Positions 9,521 through 17,709 of a stretch of 64,000 bases of DNA are shown piece after piece. This DNA is from Mesorhizobium sp. (lineage in GTDB: Bacteria; Pseudomonadota; Alphaproteobacteria; Rhizobiales; Rhizobiaceae). The DNA lies in assembly GCF_004963255.1 (NCBI RefSeq), contig NZ_SUGA01000002.1, positions 328,770 through 392,769 of the forward strand. Direction: 5' to 3'. Made by a program: the position numbers and the translations under genes. Each line of letters starts with the position of its first letter. Position 1 is the stretch's first letter. Under the pieces are notes generated by a model, which did not search any database, was not told the DNA's origin, and saw nothing but the letters and a program-made list of their open reading frames with translations.

Positions 9521-10133
9521 CAGCTCGTGGCTCGTCGCGATCATCCAGACGCTCATTTCGAGGTCAGGTCGGACCGATTCCGAGGAGGCTGGGGGTTCGC
9601 ATATGGAGATCGGTGCCGCGAAGCCGCCATTCGCTGCCGGCCCGGCCAAGACATTCGTCATGTCGTCACCAAGCTTCAGCGTCACGCTGCTTGGCGCCAC
9701 ATTGGCCAGCAGACACGGCTTCGGGCGAAGCGCTACCGTAGGTCCGCGTTTTAGCTATTATTTCAATAGTTTACAAGGAGATTGGTAGCGGGAGCCCGTT
9801 TCGTACAATCCCTCCCGGTTCAAGTCCCGTTCGGCTGCGCAGACACCGTTCGCAAGATCGGTTGAATGGCAGGTTTAGGGTGCCGGCGTGACAGGCCGAC
9901 CGGATGAACTTTGCAATCAACGATTTCAGAGTTTTACGCATTTTTCGAGCAGGTGTGGACAAACCGCGAAACTTTGAATTCCTAGTTCTCGGCGAAGCAG
10001 CGCGATCGAAGGACTCTGCCCAGCGGCTGATGCGGCTTCGAAACGCTGTCGCAAGTGATGACCTACTTCGTGGAAATTGTGATATCTTGCCCAACTTGCA
10101 GCTGTGCTGTTCTGGGAAGAAGCAGGGTCCAAA
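9521..10133. other. Gene-poor interval containing the left island boundary
   Basis: About 600 bases without a convincing gene. Several 60-120 codon frames exist on both strands, but they overlap one another, lack ribosome sites and have no recognisable motif. The interval becomes visibly more A+T rich after ~9740. It contains the tRNA-like repeat at 9775-9794 (listed separately) and must hold the promoter for the secreted-protein gene that follows. Confidence 0.5.
9775..9794 (+). repeat. Imperfect direct copy of tRNA-Met 3' end (candidate attL)
   Basis: aaggagattggtagcgggag here matches 13567-13585 except for one extra T. The right copy includes the last bases of the tRNA-Met acceptor stem, its CCA and flanking sequence. 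Such direct repeats of a tRNA 3' end are the usual footprint of integrase-mediated insertion. The tRNA lies on the minus strand, so inserted DNA is expected exactly on this side of it. Confidence 0.6.
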
Positions 10134-11408
10134 ATGCAATTGATGAAGGCAATCGTAATAATCTCTATGGCGTTGCTCTCAGCGCCTGCTAACGCGTCGG
10201 AAACCCACACTTACGTCATCGAGAACAGCGATTATTCTCATTATAGAAGTGCGGTTCTCAAGCTAACATTCGACGGGGACGCAATCGCGGGCGACATGAC
10301 GGCGCTTAAAGGGGATGACAGTCCTCCCATTAGAGTGAGCGGGCAGAAGACTGGTGCCAATGCAATGACACTTAAGTTTGACTCGAATAAAGGAATAGGT
10401 TTCAAAGGTCGAACCCTGAGCTTCTCGAGGGCGATTGAATACGATCGCCTCCACTGGCGCGAGGCCGTTGTGGACATCTGGCGTCCGCGCTACGGAGAGC
10501 TTTCCGAAGCTGCGAAGACGTTAACGTACCAACCTTGTGGCGACATGTACGGCAGTCTTAATGTCGAGCGTCGCCATGCTGCTTCCGGCAAGAAAATTCG
10601 CGACGCGTTGTTGGCAGACCAAGAACTTAGCGGGTCCGTCATTGAATATGAGAGCTTAGAGAATCTGCCGGAGCGGGGGCCAGAGTCATTTCCCGAGGAG
10701 CACCGTAAAGAGCTTAAAAGCGGGCGTCCTGTAGACTATCTTACGGGGAAGGTCGACCACGATATCTGGTACATTTTTGTGCCGACTGGCACCGAGGCAT
10801 ATTACGCAACGAAGCTTCGTGCGACGGGCCTTTTCTATGTCGATTTTGATATTGGTGGGTGCGCCGGAGCCGACCGCAGCTACTTCACTGTTGGTAGAGA
10901 GAAGCTTTTCGATTCATCTGGTCGCGTTTCGGAGCAAAAGATGGTTTCATTCATCAATACCGGTTTGGACAAATTGCTTTCGGGTGGCGGAAAATACAAG
11001 TATTGGAAGTCGAAGCCACAGATTACAAAGGTAAAAATTCCTCCTTACCCTGTTGATGTATCTTATGAAATTCGCGCCGCATCCGAAATCACCAGGGGAA
11101 CCATCGGTCAATGGGATCAATTGCGCGTGTCGTTTGAGCCTTTCGACAATGTGACTAGGAATTTTGGTGAGTATTCAATACTTCTTTGGGCGGAGCGCAT
11201 GAAGTCAGTTCGTCGAAGCGCTGGGAGCGATTCTCCGCCGGATGAAACATATTTCAAGAAAGACCAAGAGTATTACGACGAGGCAATCGCTGCGACTTCG
11301 ATAGCGAATGGACTTGGGGAAGGTGATTGCGTTTTTGCAAGGATTGGCTTCGAAGATGTCGTCCCAAAGAAGGTCGTAGACCGCCTGAAATGTTCGTCCG
11401 ATGAATGA
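10134..11408 (+). CDS. Secreted protein of unknown function
   Basis: 424 residues beginning with a clear Sec signal peptide (hydrophobic segment KAIVIISMALLSAPANA, cleavage likely after ANA). The mature part has no family I recognise; it holds four scattered cysteines (in QPCGDMYG, IGGCAGAD, GDCVFAR and LKCSSDE), which could form disulfides in the periplasm, and a run of acidic/aromatic segments. An upstream in-frame GTG at 10104 would bury the signal peptide, so the ATG at 10134 (or 10143) is preferred. Base and codon use is poorer in G+C than in the neighbouring core genes, consistent with transfer as part of the tRNA-bounded island. The small membrane-protein gene follows after 44 bases. 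Confidence 0.6.
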   Translation: MQLMKAIVIISMALLSAPANASETHTYVIENSDYSHYRSAVLKLTFDGDAIAGDMTALKGDDSPPIRVSGQKTGANAMTLKFDSNKGIGFKGRTLSFSRAIEYDRLHWREAVVDIWRPRYGELSEAAKTLTYQPCGDMYGSLNVERRHAASGKKIRDALLADQELSGSVIEYESLENLPERGPESFPEEHRKELKSGRPVDYLTGKVDHDIWYIFVPTGTEAYYATKLRATGLFYVDFDIGGCAGADRSYFTVGREKLFDSSGRVSEQKMVSFINTGLDKLLSGGGKYKYWKSKPQITKVKIPPYPVDVSYEIRAASEITRGTIGQWDQLRVSFEPFDNVTRNFGEYSILLWAERMKSVRRSAGSDSPPDETYFKKDQEYYDEAIAATSIANGLGEGDCVFARIGFEDVVPKKVVDRLKCSSDE

Positions 11409-11452
11409 AAGTCGTCCTGATTTTGTTTTGAGGATAAGCGGGGGGGAATTCT

Positions 11453-11887
11453 GTGTATCAGAATCAGATACGAATGCTTGTTGCGTTGATCATATTGCTC
11501 GGTCATTTGGCCGTGTTTTTGTCAGGTCTGATGCTTGGCATATTTGGGCCACTGGCTGGAACGGATGTCGTGCAGATGATTGTTATGACGCTGCCGGTTC
11601 TTGGGGCGACGGCGTTTGCGGCGCTGAATTACGTCCTTGCAAACGAGCAAGGCGTGGGCCGCGCATACAAGGTGAGCTCGGGATTTGCGTTCATCGTCGT
11701 CTTGTTTCCAGTCTGTCTGCTGAGCGCGATCTTCGCGATATTCTATTTCGTGTACATTCAAGTGCCAGGTATGGGGCCTGATAACATGAAGGTCAGCTTG
11801 GGTGGCGTCGAGACGATATTTGGGTCGTATCTCGGAGCGATTTCTTCTCGCCTTTTTGGCGCGCCGAACGCGGCAACCTCGACCTGA
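11453..11887 (+). CDS. Small integral membrane protein of unknown function
   Basis: 144 residues with about three strongly hydrophobic segments (residues ~8-32, ~40-60 and ~75-100) and a soluble C-terminal tail of about 40 residues. GTG start preceded by a purine-rich gcgggggga ribosome site; ATG at 11474 is an alternative. No family recognised. It lies 44 bases after the secreted-protein gene, in the same direction and the same low-G+C setting, so the two may be co-transcribed and might act together at the envelope; that link is inference. Confidence 0.5.
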   Translation: MYQNQIRMLVALIILLGHLAVFLSGLMLGIFGPLAGTDVVQMIVMTLPVLGATAFAALNYVLANEQGVGRAYKVSSGFAFIVVLFPVCLLSAIFAIFYFVYIQVPGMGPDNMKVSLGGVETIFGSYLGAISSRLFGAPNAATST

Positions 11888-12013
11888 GATCATAGCAAGC
11901 GGCGGGCTGCACCTGCCAAGCTCGGTGCGCGGAGCGGTGCGGACGCTTTGAGTAGCGTTGGCAATCCGTGAATTTGTGACCAGATTGTGGTTCGGAACTC
12001 AGGGGGTGAGAGC

Positions 12014-13261
12014 ATGGAGATCGCAGCATTCACCAACCGCCCAGCGGCCGATTGGACCATCGCGGATCTTGAAGCTGTGGGCCAAGCAAAGCTACCGGAA
12101 TCGCTCACACTTGAGTTCAAGGGAGACTTCGAAGCGGGCGCTGAAGAGCGGTGGCGTAAGAACCAGGATCAGATCTCGGCAAAGAGCAGGGACAGAATTG
12201 CCGAGGAGATCGTCGCATTCGCGAATGCCTACGGCGGAGTGCTTCTGCTCGGTGTAAAGGAGAAGCCCAATAGCGATGGCATCAAGGTATCGGCAGGCCT
12301 TGGGATTCCCATTCCGTCGGTAGCTCAATGCGCGGAACGGCTCGAGCAAAGCCTTCGTGCCGTAATCGATCCCCCGCTTCCTTTGTTGGATGTAAAGGCC
12401 GTCAAGGCGACCGATGATGGCTCAGGCTATATTGTCTTCAAGGTGTCCCAGTCCCTTTCCGCCCCTCATGGAGTTGGGCTGCCAGCTGCAGGTCACGTCA
12501 GGCGCGGCTCCGCTTGCCAGCCTATGACTATGCGCGACCTCCAATCGATTTTCTGGGAGGCCAGAACGGCCATCGATAGGGTGAACGATACGTTCCGGGC
12601 TAGGCGACAAGATTTCAATCGAGATCTCGTCGACCTGAGGTTGGTCCCAGGATTTCCAACTCATGTGCTCTATCGCTTTACCGTGGTGCCTGCCCGGCAC
12701 TTCCAAGTTCCACATCTTCCGTCCGTGTTTCTTGGCAGGGAGTTTGGGGTCAGAGAGGTGCCGTTTCAAACTTCTCAGATCGACGATTTCACTTTCAGGA
12801 ACGCACACTGGCGGCCGGCAGCCGGCGGCGTCATGGCGTTTGAGCATTTTGACCAGGATTACAAGCAAGTCCGAATTTGGGGTGATGGCACTTGGAGCCT
12901 GATGGGGCGCCACATCGTGGGCCATCTTAGCCAATTTCCTGGCTGGTATGCCGTGGGGGGTCTTTGGCTTCTCTACAACGCGTTGCGTTTCCGCCGCCGG
13001 CAAGGCTTTGTCGACACACCTCTATACATTGAAGGCGAGATATTCGGCTCGAAGGATCGCGAGGTCTACTTCTCCGTCAATGGATCGGACGGCGTCAAGG
13101 CGCCTTGGGAACCGGCTCTGACGGATCGGTTGGAGCTTGGCCGCGATCACGAATTCGACGATGTGGCGCAGCTTTTCGCAGAGCAGGTGGGCTGGGCGTG
13201 TGGCCTCGACATTGACTTCTCGAATCTACGTCTTGGGCCGAACTTGAATCTGCCGCTATGA
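12014..13261 (+). CDS. AlbA_2 / Schlafen-like ATP-binding domain protein
   Basis: 415 residues. The N-terminal ~175 residues carry the AlbA_2 (Schlafen AlbA) pattern: LEFKGDF near 33, EEIVAFANAYGGVLLLGV near 64-81, and HVRRGS near 160. These domains bind nucleotides or nucleic acids and occur in transcription regulators and in phage-defence proteins. The remaining ~240 residues (rich in Trp/Phe/Arg) match nothing I know. The ATG at 12014 follows agggggtgag; a GTG at 11987 is less likely. It is the last cargo gene before the tRNA-Met boundary. Island location makes a defence or element-control role possible, but that is inference. Confidence 0.7.
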   Translation: MEIAAFTNRPAADWTIADLEAVGQAKLPESLTLEFKGDFEAGAEERWRKNQDQISAKSRDRIAEEIVAFANAYGGVLLLGVKEKPNSDGIKVSAGLGIPIPSVAQCAERLEQSLRAVIDPPLPLLDVKAVKATDDGSGYIVFKVSQSLSAPHGVGLPAAGHVRRGSACQPMTMRDLQSIFWEARTAIDRVNDTFRARRQDFNRDLVDLRLVPGFPTHVLYRFTVVPARHFQVPHLPSVFLGREFGVREVPFQTSQIDDFTFRNAHWRPAAGGVMAFEHFDQDYKQVRIWGDGTWSLMGRHIVGHLSQFPGWYAVGGLWLLYNALRFRRRQGFVDTPLYIEGEIFGSKDREVYFSVNGSDGVKAPWEPALTDRLELGRDHEFDDVAQLFAEQVGWACGLDIDFSNLRLGPNLNLPL

Positions 13262-13420
13262 CATCGGACGGTCGAAGTAGATCGGCCGCCATCGCTCGGC
13301 CGCGAATGTGCCGACGATGGACTGCAACTCGTCGGCCGGTTCCTCGGCGCCGACTTTGCGAAGGGCGGCGATGCCGGCGGCAATCGAGACCGATCCGGGG
13401 TTATCAGCCAACAATTCGTC
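13262..13420 (-). pseudogene. C-terminal remnant of an unidentified protein
   Basis: On the minus strand a frame with core-like codon use ends in YFDRP-M-S and a TAG at 13262-13264 (segments such as DELQSIVGTFAAERW). It stays open up to a stop at about 13535 but has no ATG or ribosome site, so it looks like the tail of a gene whose 5' part has been lost. The family was not recognised. The true left edge of homology cannot be set by eye; the coordinates cover the best-looking part. Confidence 0.35.
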
Positions 13421-13579
13421 TCGGAGGAACCTAAGGCGGCGGTCCGCAATCTCGTCTCCAAGGTCACGGTGTACCCGCCGAACCCGGGCGAGCAGCCGCA
13501 GATCAGGATCGACGGCTACCTGTCGACCCTAGTCGACGAAGATCTTGCGCAACGTGTCTCCCTTCGAAGGAGATGGTAG
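13420..13579 (+). pseudogene. Probable C-terminal remnant of a site-specific recombinase
   Basis: A plus-strand frame reads AVRNLVSKVTVYPPNPG, then IRIDGYLSTLV, ending in RRRW and TAG. Segments of the type 'R-x-L-V-x-K-V-x-V-x-P ... I-x-I-x-G-x-L' are typical of the extreme C-terminus of large serine recombinases of alphaproteobacterial islands. Its stop codon at 13577-13579 lies inside the antisense of the tRNA-Met acceptor end, i.e. inside the att core. No start or catalytic domain is present, so if the reading is right this is debris from the integration event. Confidence 0.35.
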
Positions 13580-13650
13580 CGGGAGAGGGACTTGAACCCC
13601 CGACCCCAGGATTATGATTCCCGTGCTCTAACCAACTGAGCTACCCCGCC
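13574..13650 (-). tRNA. tRNA-Met (anticodon CAT)
   Basis: A 77-base cloverleaf including an encoded CCA. Acceptor GGCGGGG pairs with TCCCGCT (G-U at both ends), D arm GCTCAGTTGGTTAGAGC, anticodon stem CGGGA/TCCTG around loop ATCATAA, T arm GGGGG-TTCAAGT-CCCTC. The anticodon CAT with this body is elongator tRNA-Met in rhizobia; a lysidine-modified Ile2 tRNA would also show CAT, but the body resembles elongator Met. Its 3' end serves as the apparent integration site of the island to the left. Confidence 0.93.
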
Positions 13651-13901
13651 AGGGTGGCAAATGGCCCGGAAAACCGTCCTGAATGGACGGGCGTCGCGAG
13701 GCGTTCGCCAAGGTCGCGCGGATATAAGGTTGGGAGGGTAAGCCTGTCAAGCTTGGATGATGCCGACATGCCGGCATAATCCAGCCCGTATAATCTCGTC
13801 CCAGAAAAGCTTTGCCGGACAGACACTCAGGGCATGTGCCGGGGTTGAGTTCGGCGGGGCACGTCGCTATGTCTCGGCAATGAAATTCTAGAGTTGAACG
13901 A
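13651..13901. other. Spacer between tRNA-Met and the Gfo/Idh/MocA gene
   Basis: About 250 bases holding the promoter of the tRNA (minus strand) and of the oxidoreductase (plus strand). No gene or clear operator seen. Confidence 0.4.
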
Positions 13902-14867
13902 ATGAAGCCGCGCATCGCCGTCCTCGGTTGCGGATACTGGGGCAGCAACCATATCCGCACCCTCAAGGCGCTTAGCGCGCTCTATGCCGTTTCCGACGTC
14001 AACCGCGCCCGCGCCGAAGGTTTCGCCAGCGAGCAAGACTGCCTGGCGATCGAGCCGGACAGACTGTTGGAGCGCAACGATATCGATGCTATCGTCATGG
14101 CGCTGCCGCCGCAATTCCATGCCGACACCGCCGTGCGGGCCGTCGAAAGCGGCAAGGACGTGCTGGTGGAGAAGCCGATCGCGCTGACGGTCGCCGACGC
14201 CGAGCGCGCGGTGAAGGCGGCCAAGGACAATGGCCGCGTCTTCATGGTCGGCCATGTGTTGCGCTTCCATCCGGCCTTCGAGACGCTGAAAGGGCTGATC
14301 GACAATGGCGAGCTCGGCGAGGTGCGCTACATCCATTCACACCGGCTCGGCCTCGGCAAGTTCCACACCGAGAACGACGCGCTCTGGGACCTTGCGCCGC
14401 ACGATTTGTCGATGATCCTCGCCATCACCGGCACCGAGCCGATCGAGGTGAGGGGCGAGGGCGCGGCGCTGCTCGACAATCTCAGCGACTTTGCGCATCT
14501 GCATATGCGCTTCCCGAACGGCCTGCGCAGCCATCTCTTCGCCTCGCGCCTCAATCCCTATCGGGAGCGGCGGCTGACGGTCGTCGGCACCAAGGCGATG
14601 GCCGTGTTCGACGACGTCGAGCCCTGGGAGCGCAAGCTTGCCGTCTACCGCCACGCAGTCTGGCAGGACAGCGGCCAGTGGGCGTTCACGGCCAACGAGC
14701 CCTCCTACGTGCCGGTCGGGGAGGGCATGCCGCTGACGCGCGAGCTTGCCCATTTCATGCAATGCATCGAGACGCGCGCCGAGCCGCGCACCGACGGCGA
14801 GGAAGCGATCCGGGTGCTGCGCATCCTGACCGCTGGCACGGTGATCCATATGGGCTCGCCCGCCTGA
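13902..14867 (+). CDS. Gfo/Idh/MocA-family NAD(P)-dependent oxidoreductase
   Basis: 321 residues. N-terminal Rossmann fold with GCGYWGSNH at ~9-17 and the family signature EKPIALT at ~96-102 (catalytic Lys in EKP); the C-terminal half is the usual substrate-binding alpha/beta domain, with the family's HDLSM motif after WDLAP near residue 167. These enzymes oxidise or reduce sugars, inositols or UDP-sugars. The compact length and the RFHPAF and HSHRLGLG segments recall the WlbA/UDP-N-acetylglucosaminuronate dehydrogenase branch of surface-polysaccharide synthesis, but no other sugar gene is near, so the substrate is open. It is the first intact core-type gene right of the tRNA boundary and converges on mnmA. 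Confidence 0.85.
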   Translation: MKPRIAVLGCGYWGSNHIRTLKALSALYAVSDVNRARAEGFASEQDCLAIEPDRLLERNDIDAIVMALPPQFHADTAVRAVESGKDVLVEKPIALTVADAERAVKAAKDNGRVFMVGHVLRFHPAFETLKGLIDNGELGEVRYIHSHRLGLGKFHTENDALWDLAPHDLSMILAITGTEPIEVRGEGAALLDNLSDFAHLHMRFPNGLRSHLFASRLNPYRERRLTVVGTKAMAVFDDVEPWERKLAVYRHAVWQDSGQWAFTANEPSYVPVGEGMPLTRELAHFMQCIETRAEPRTDGEEAIRVLRILTAGTVIHMGSPA

Positions 14868-14896
14868 ACGGACTTGGCAGCTGACGGATACGAAGA

Positions 14897-16087
14897 TTAC
14901 TCGGCGGGAATCTGCGCCGGCCTTGCCGCAAGCCTGGACAGCATGGCCTCGGCCTCGGCTCCACGCTCGGAACGCTCGATGAAGCCGCCGCCGAACACCC
15001 GCGCCTCGTTGCCGTCGTCGGAATAGAGCACGCAGGCCTGCCCGGGCGCGATGCCGGACTCGCCGTCGGCCAGCTCGACCGACGTCACGCCGTTGCGGTG
15101 ATGCAGCACGGCCGGACGCGGCGGCCTGGTCGAGCGGACTTTTGCGAAAAGCTCGATGCCGCCTGCCGGTACGTCCGACAGCGGCCCGTCGCCAAGCCAG
15201 TTCATGGCGCGCAGATAGATCTTGTGCGTCTCCAGCGCCTCGCGCGGGCCGACGATGACGCGCGCCCGGTCGGCGTCGAGATGGACGACATAGAGCGGCT
15301 CGCCGGAGGCGATGCCGATGCCGCGGCGCTGGCCGATGGTGTAGCGCAGGATGCCTTCGTGGCGGCCGAGCACACGGCCATCGATATGGACGATGTCGCC
15401 TGGGTTGGCGGCCGCGGGCTTCAGCTTGGCGATGATGTCGGAATACTTGCCCTGCGGCACGAAACAGATGTCCTGGCTGTCCTGCTTGGCGGCGACGGTC
15501 AGCCCCATCTCCTCGGCAATGGCGCGGACCTGCGGCTTCGAAAGACCGCCGAGGGGAAACCGCAGATAATCGATCTGCGCCTGCGTGGTAGCGAACAGGA
15601 AATAGCTCTGGTCGCGGTCGGCGTCGACCGGCCGGTAGAGGGCGCGATGCGCGCCATTGGCGCGCGAGCGGATGTAGTGGCCGGTGGCCAAGGCGTCGGC
15701 GCCGAGATCCTGCGCGGTCGCGAGCAGATCGGCGAACTTCACCGTCTGATTGCACGATACGCAAGGGATCGGCGTCTCGCCGGCGACATAACTTTCGGCA
15801 AAGGGATCGATGACCGCCTTGCGGAAACGCTCCTCATAGTCGAGCACGTAGTGCGGAATGCCGAGCGTCTCGGAAACGCGGCGGGCGTCGTCTATGTCCT
15901 GGCCGGCGCAGCACGAACCGGCGCGATGTGTGGCCGCGCCATGATCGTAAAGCTGCAGCGTCACGCCGACGACGTCATAGCCTTCGCGCTTCAGGATGCC
16001 CGCGACCACGGACGAATCGACACCGCCCGACATCGCGACGACGACGCGGGTTTCTTCTGGGCGGCGAGGGAGGTCGAGGCTGTTCAT
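14897..16087 (-). CDS. mnmA: tRNA-specific 2-thiouridylase MnmA
   Basis: 396 residues. Adenylates and thiolates U34 of tRNA Lys, Glu and Gln to give s2U34 in the cytoplasm. The PP-loop SGGVDSS lies at ~20-26; the two catalytic cysteines are visible in [12 protein letters not shown] (~106-117) and SQDICFVP (~203-210); the C-terminal beta-barrel that grips the tRNA follows. Length fits the alphaproteobacterial family. It is a single-gene unit: it converges on the upstream oxidoreductase gene and is separated from sciP by ~250 bases of divergent promoter region. Confidence 0.96.
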   Translation of the reverse strand: MNSLDLPRRPEETRVVVAMSGGVDSSVVAGILKREGYDVVGVTLQLYDHGAATHRAGSCCAGQDIDDARRVSETLGIPHYVLDYEERFRKAVIDPFAESYVAGETPIPCVSCNQTVKFADLLATAQDLGADALATGHYIRSRANGAHRALYRPVDADRDQSYFLFATTQAQIDYLRFPLGGLSKPQVRAIAEEMGLTVAAKQDSQDICFVPQGKYSDIIAKLKPAAANPGDIVHIDGRVLGRHEGILRYTIGQRRGIGIASGEPLYVVHLDADRARVIVGPREALETHKIYLRAMNWLGDGPLSDVPAGGIELFAKVRSTRPPRPAVLHHRNGVTSVELADGESGIAPGQACVLYSDDGNEARVFGGGFIERSERGAEAEAMLSRLAARPAQIPAE

Positions 16088-16342
16088 GGTGCTTTCACTG
16101 TGCGGCGCTCAAATGCCAATGGCCGGAATATAGGTCAAGCGCCTCGTCTGCGCCAGCTTGCGGCCCAGGACGAAATTACCGGCAATTTCAGGGCCTGGAG
16201 GCCGGTGTTTCAAATTCTAAACGATATCCTAACCGGGCGTTCACGATCCTTACCTAGTGATTAGGGTTCGCTTAGGCAATTTTTAAAGCTGTGGCGGTAC
16301 TGTGGCGGGGATTGGGTCTTTGAGTTTTTAGTAGAGAGTACG

Positions 16343-16618
16343 ATGACCGATCTGGTTAGACCTAGAGTCAAGTATGTTATTGGGCCCGACGGCAGCCCTC
16401 TTACCATCGCCGATCTGCCTCCGACGAACACGCGGCGCTGGGTTATCCGGCGCAAGGCGGAAGTCGTCGCAGCGGTGCGCGGCGGCCTGCTCAGCCTTGA
16501 GGAAGCCTGCCAGCGCTACAAGCTTACCACCGAAGAATTTCTATCCTGGCAGGCATCGATCGACGAATACGGCCTTGCCGGGCTGCGCACCACGCGGATC
16601 CAGCAATACCGGCACTAG
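16343..16618 (+). CDS. sciP: CtrA inhibitor protein SciP (DUF1153)
   Basis: 91 residues, the normal size. The family sequence is unmistakable (KYVIGPDGSPLTIADLPP, then RRKAEVVAAVRGGLL and EEACQRYKLTTEEFLSW, a helix-turn-helix). SciP binds CtrA on DNA and blocks its recruitment of RNA polymerase, closing the late part of the CtrA transcriptional programme; in some rhizobia it also binds DNA itself. It lies about 2.4 kb from ctrA in the same direction, with a reductase/HxlR pair and fliJ in between. A strong hairpin terminator follows 16 bases after the stop. The upstream region has no full TTAA-N7-TTAA CtrA box. Confidence 0.93.
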   Translation: MTDLVRPRVKYVIGPDGSPLTIADLPPTNTRRWVIRRKAEVVAAVRGGLLSLEEACQRYKLTTEEFLSWQASIDEYGLAGLRTTRIQQYRH

Positions 16619-16634
16619 GCTGGATAGGCATTAA

Positions 16635-16666
16635 CGAAAAGGGCGCGATGTTCCGCGCCCTTTTCG
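16635..16666 (+). terminator. Rho-independent terminator after sciP
   Basis: Perfect 13-bp stem cgaaaagggcgcg / cgcgcccttttcg with a six-base loop, followed by ctttt. It sits between the convergent sciP and quinone-reductase genes, and the A-rich left arm means it can act in both directions. Confidence 0.85.
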
Positions 16667-16679
16667 CTTTTGTAAAACC

Positions 16680-17606
16680 TCAGATCGTCAGCACAAGCTT
16701 GCCGATCGGCCGCGTGGCCAGAAAAGTATGTGCTGCTCCCGCCTGGTCGAGCGGGAAGGTCTTCGCCACATGGGGCGAGAGCTTGCTTGCATCCACCAGC
16801 TTGGCAAGCTCGACAAGGCCGTCGCGGTCGGGCACCACGGACATGCGCTCGACGTGGATACCCCGCGCGCTGGCCTTCGCCCTGGTGGCATCGTGAACGT
16901 TGAGCAGCGAGACCAGAACGCCGCCGTCACGCAGGACTGCCAGCGATTGGTCGGCATGGTCGCCGCCGATCGGATCCAGTACCAGATCGACATTGCCGAC
17001 TTTCCCCGTGAAATCATCCTTGGTGTAGTCGATCACCTCGTCGGCGCCGAGCGCGCGGACGAAATCCGTTTTGCCCGGGCTGGCCGTGGCAATGACATAG
17101 GCGCCGCGCGCCTTGGCGATCTGCACCGCCAGATGGCCGACGCCACCGGCACCGGCATGGATCAGCGCGCGTTGGCCCGCCTGTAGGTGGCCGTGGCGGA
17201 TGAGACCCTGCCAGGCCGTCAAGCCGGCGAGCGGCAAGGCCGCGGCATGCGCATGGTCGATGGCTGCAGGCTTCGCGGCCATCTCGTCCGCCGGCGCCGC
17301 GGCAAGCTCGGCATAGGCTCCAGCCTGCTTGGGAAAGCGCGGCATGCCGAATACCGCGTCGCCGACCTTGAAGGCAGTCACGCCGGCGCCGAGCGCGGCG
17401 ACGGTTCCTGAAATATCCCAGCCGAGAATGAAGGGCGGCTCGCCGAGCAGTGGGTAGGAACCGCCGCGCACGGCGCCGTCGACCGGGTTGATGCCCGCCG
17501 CCTTGACGCGCACGAGCACCTCGCCGGGCTTGGGCGCGGGGTCAGGCTGCTCGGCGACGAAAAGGACCTCGGGTCCGCCGACGGAAGTCTGGACAACGGC
17601 ACGCAT
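16680..17606 (-). CDS. MDR-family NADPH:quinone reductase-like protein
   Basis: 308 residues from MRAVVQ; longer in-frame starts cross the divergent promoter and are rejected. A zinc-free medium-chain dehydrogenase/reductase: GroES-like N-terminal domain, NADPH-binding GAGGVGHLAVQIAK at ~144-157, then VIDYTKDDF and DLVLDPIGGD, typical of quinone oxidoreductases (QOR/YhfP group). It probably reduces quinones or enones. It is divergent from an HxlR regulator that starts 92 bases away and most likely controls it, the standard arrangement for HxlR and electrophile-response reductases. Confidence 0.85.
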   Translation of the reverse strand: MRAVVQTSVGGPEVLFVAEQPDPAPKPGEVLVRVKAAGINPVDGAVRGGSYPLLGEPPFILGWDISGTVAALGAGVTAFKVGDAVFGMPRFPKQAGAYAELAAAPADEMAAKPAAIDHAHAAALPLAGLTAWQGLIRHGHLQAGQRALIHAGAGGVGHLAVQIAKARGAYVIATASPGKTDFVRALGADEVIDYTKDDFTGKVGNVDLVLDPIGGDHADQSLAVLRDGGVLVSLLNVHDATRAKASARGIHVERMSVVPDRDGLVELAKLVDASKLSPHVAKTFPLDQAGAAHTFLATRPIGKLVLTI

Positions 17607-17644
17607 AAACGCCTCCTGTTCAAGTGAATGTGCCGCTATCTTTT

Positions 17645-17709
17645 GGATAGTGATAGACGATTGTCGAGTATGCACCTTTTTGATATATAGGTACCCTATG
17701 GATAGTGAT
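17645..17709. promoter_or_regulatory. Direct-repeat operator candidate in reductase/HxlR promoter
   Basis: The 10-mer ggatagtgat occurs exactly twice, at 17645-17654 and 17700-17709, within the divergent promoter; the second copy covers the HxlR start codon. Both are flanked by A+T-rich sequence. Direct repeats in such a place fit binding sites for the HxlR product, but this is inference from position. Confidence 0.4.

Larger units (their letters stand above)
9775..13585. mobile_element. Candidate 3.8-kb genomic island at tRNA-Met
   Basis: Bounded on the right by the tRNA-Met gene and on the left by a 19/20 copy of its 3' end. The three cargo genes (10134-11408, 11453-11887, 12014-13261) are visibly richer in A+T at third positions than the flanking core genes, and a possible recombinase tail sits next to the right boundary. 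No intact integrase is present, so this would be a decayed or internally deleted element. It could also be the right end of a larger island extending left through the cyclase/GMC block. Confidence 0.5.

Noticed and set aside
9796..9845. tRNA-like sequence (ggttcaagtcccg) near the left island repeat
   Set aside because: The T-loop-like words are present, but the flanking bases do not form a T stem, and no acceptor, D or anticodon arms can be drawn. It is probably a chance resemblance or very degraded remnant.
9771..10143. Overlapping 80-120 codon frames on both strands before the secreted-protein gene
   Set aside because: No ribosome site, no motif, and mutually overlapping; one passes through the candidate att repeat.
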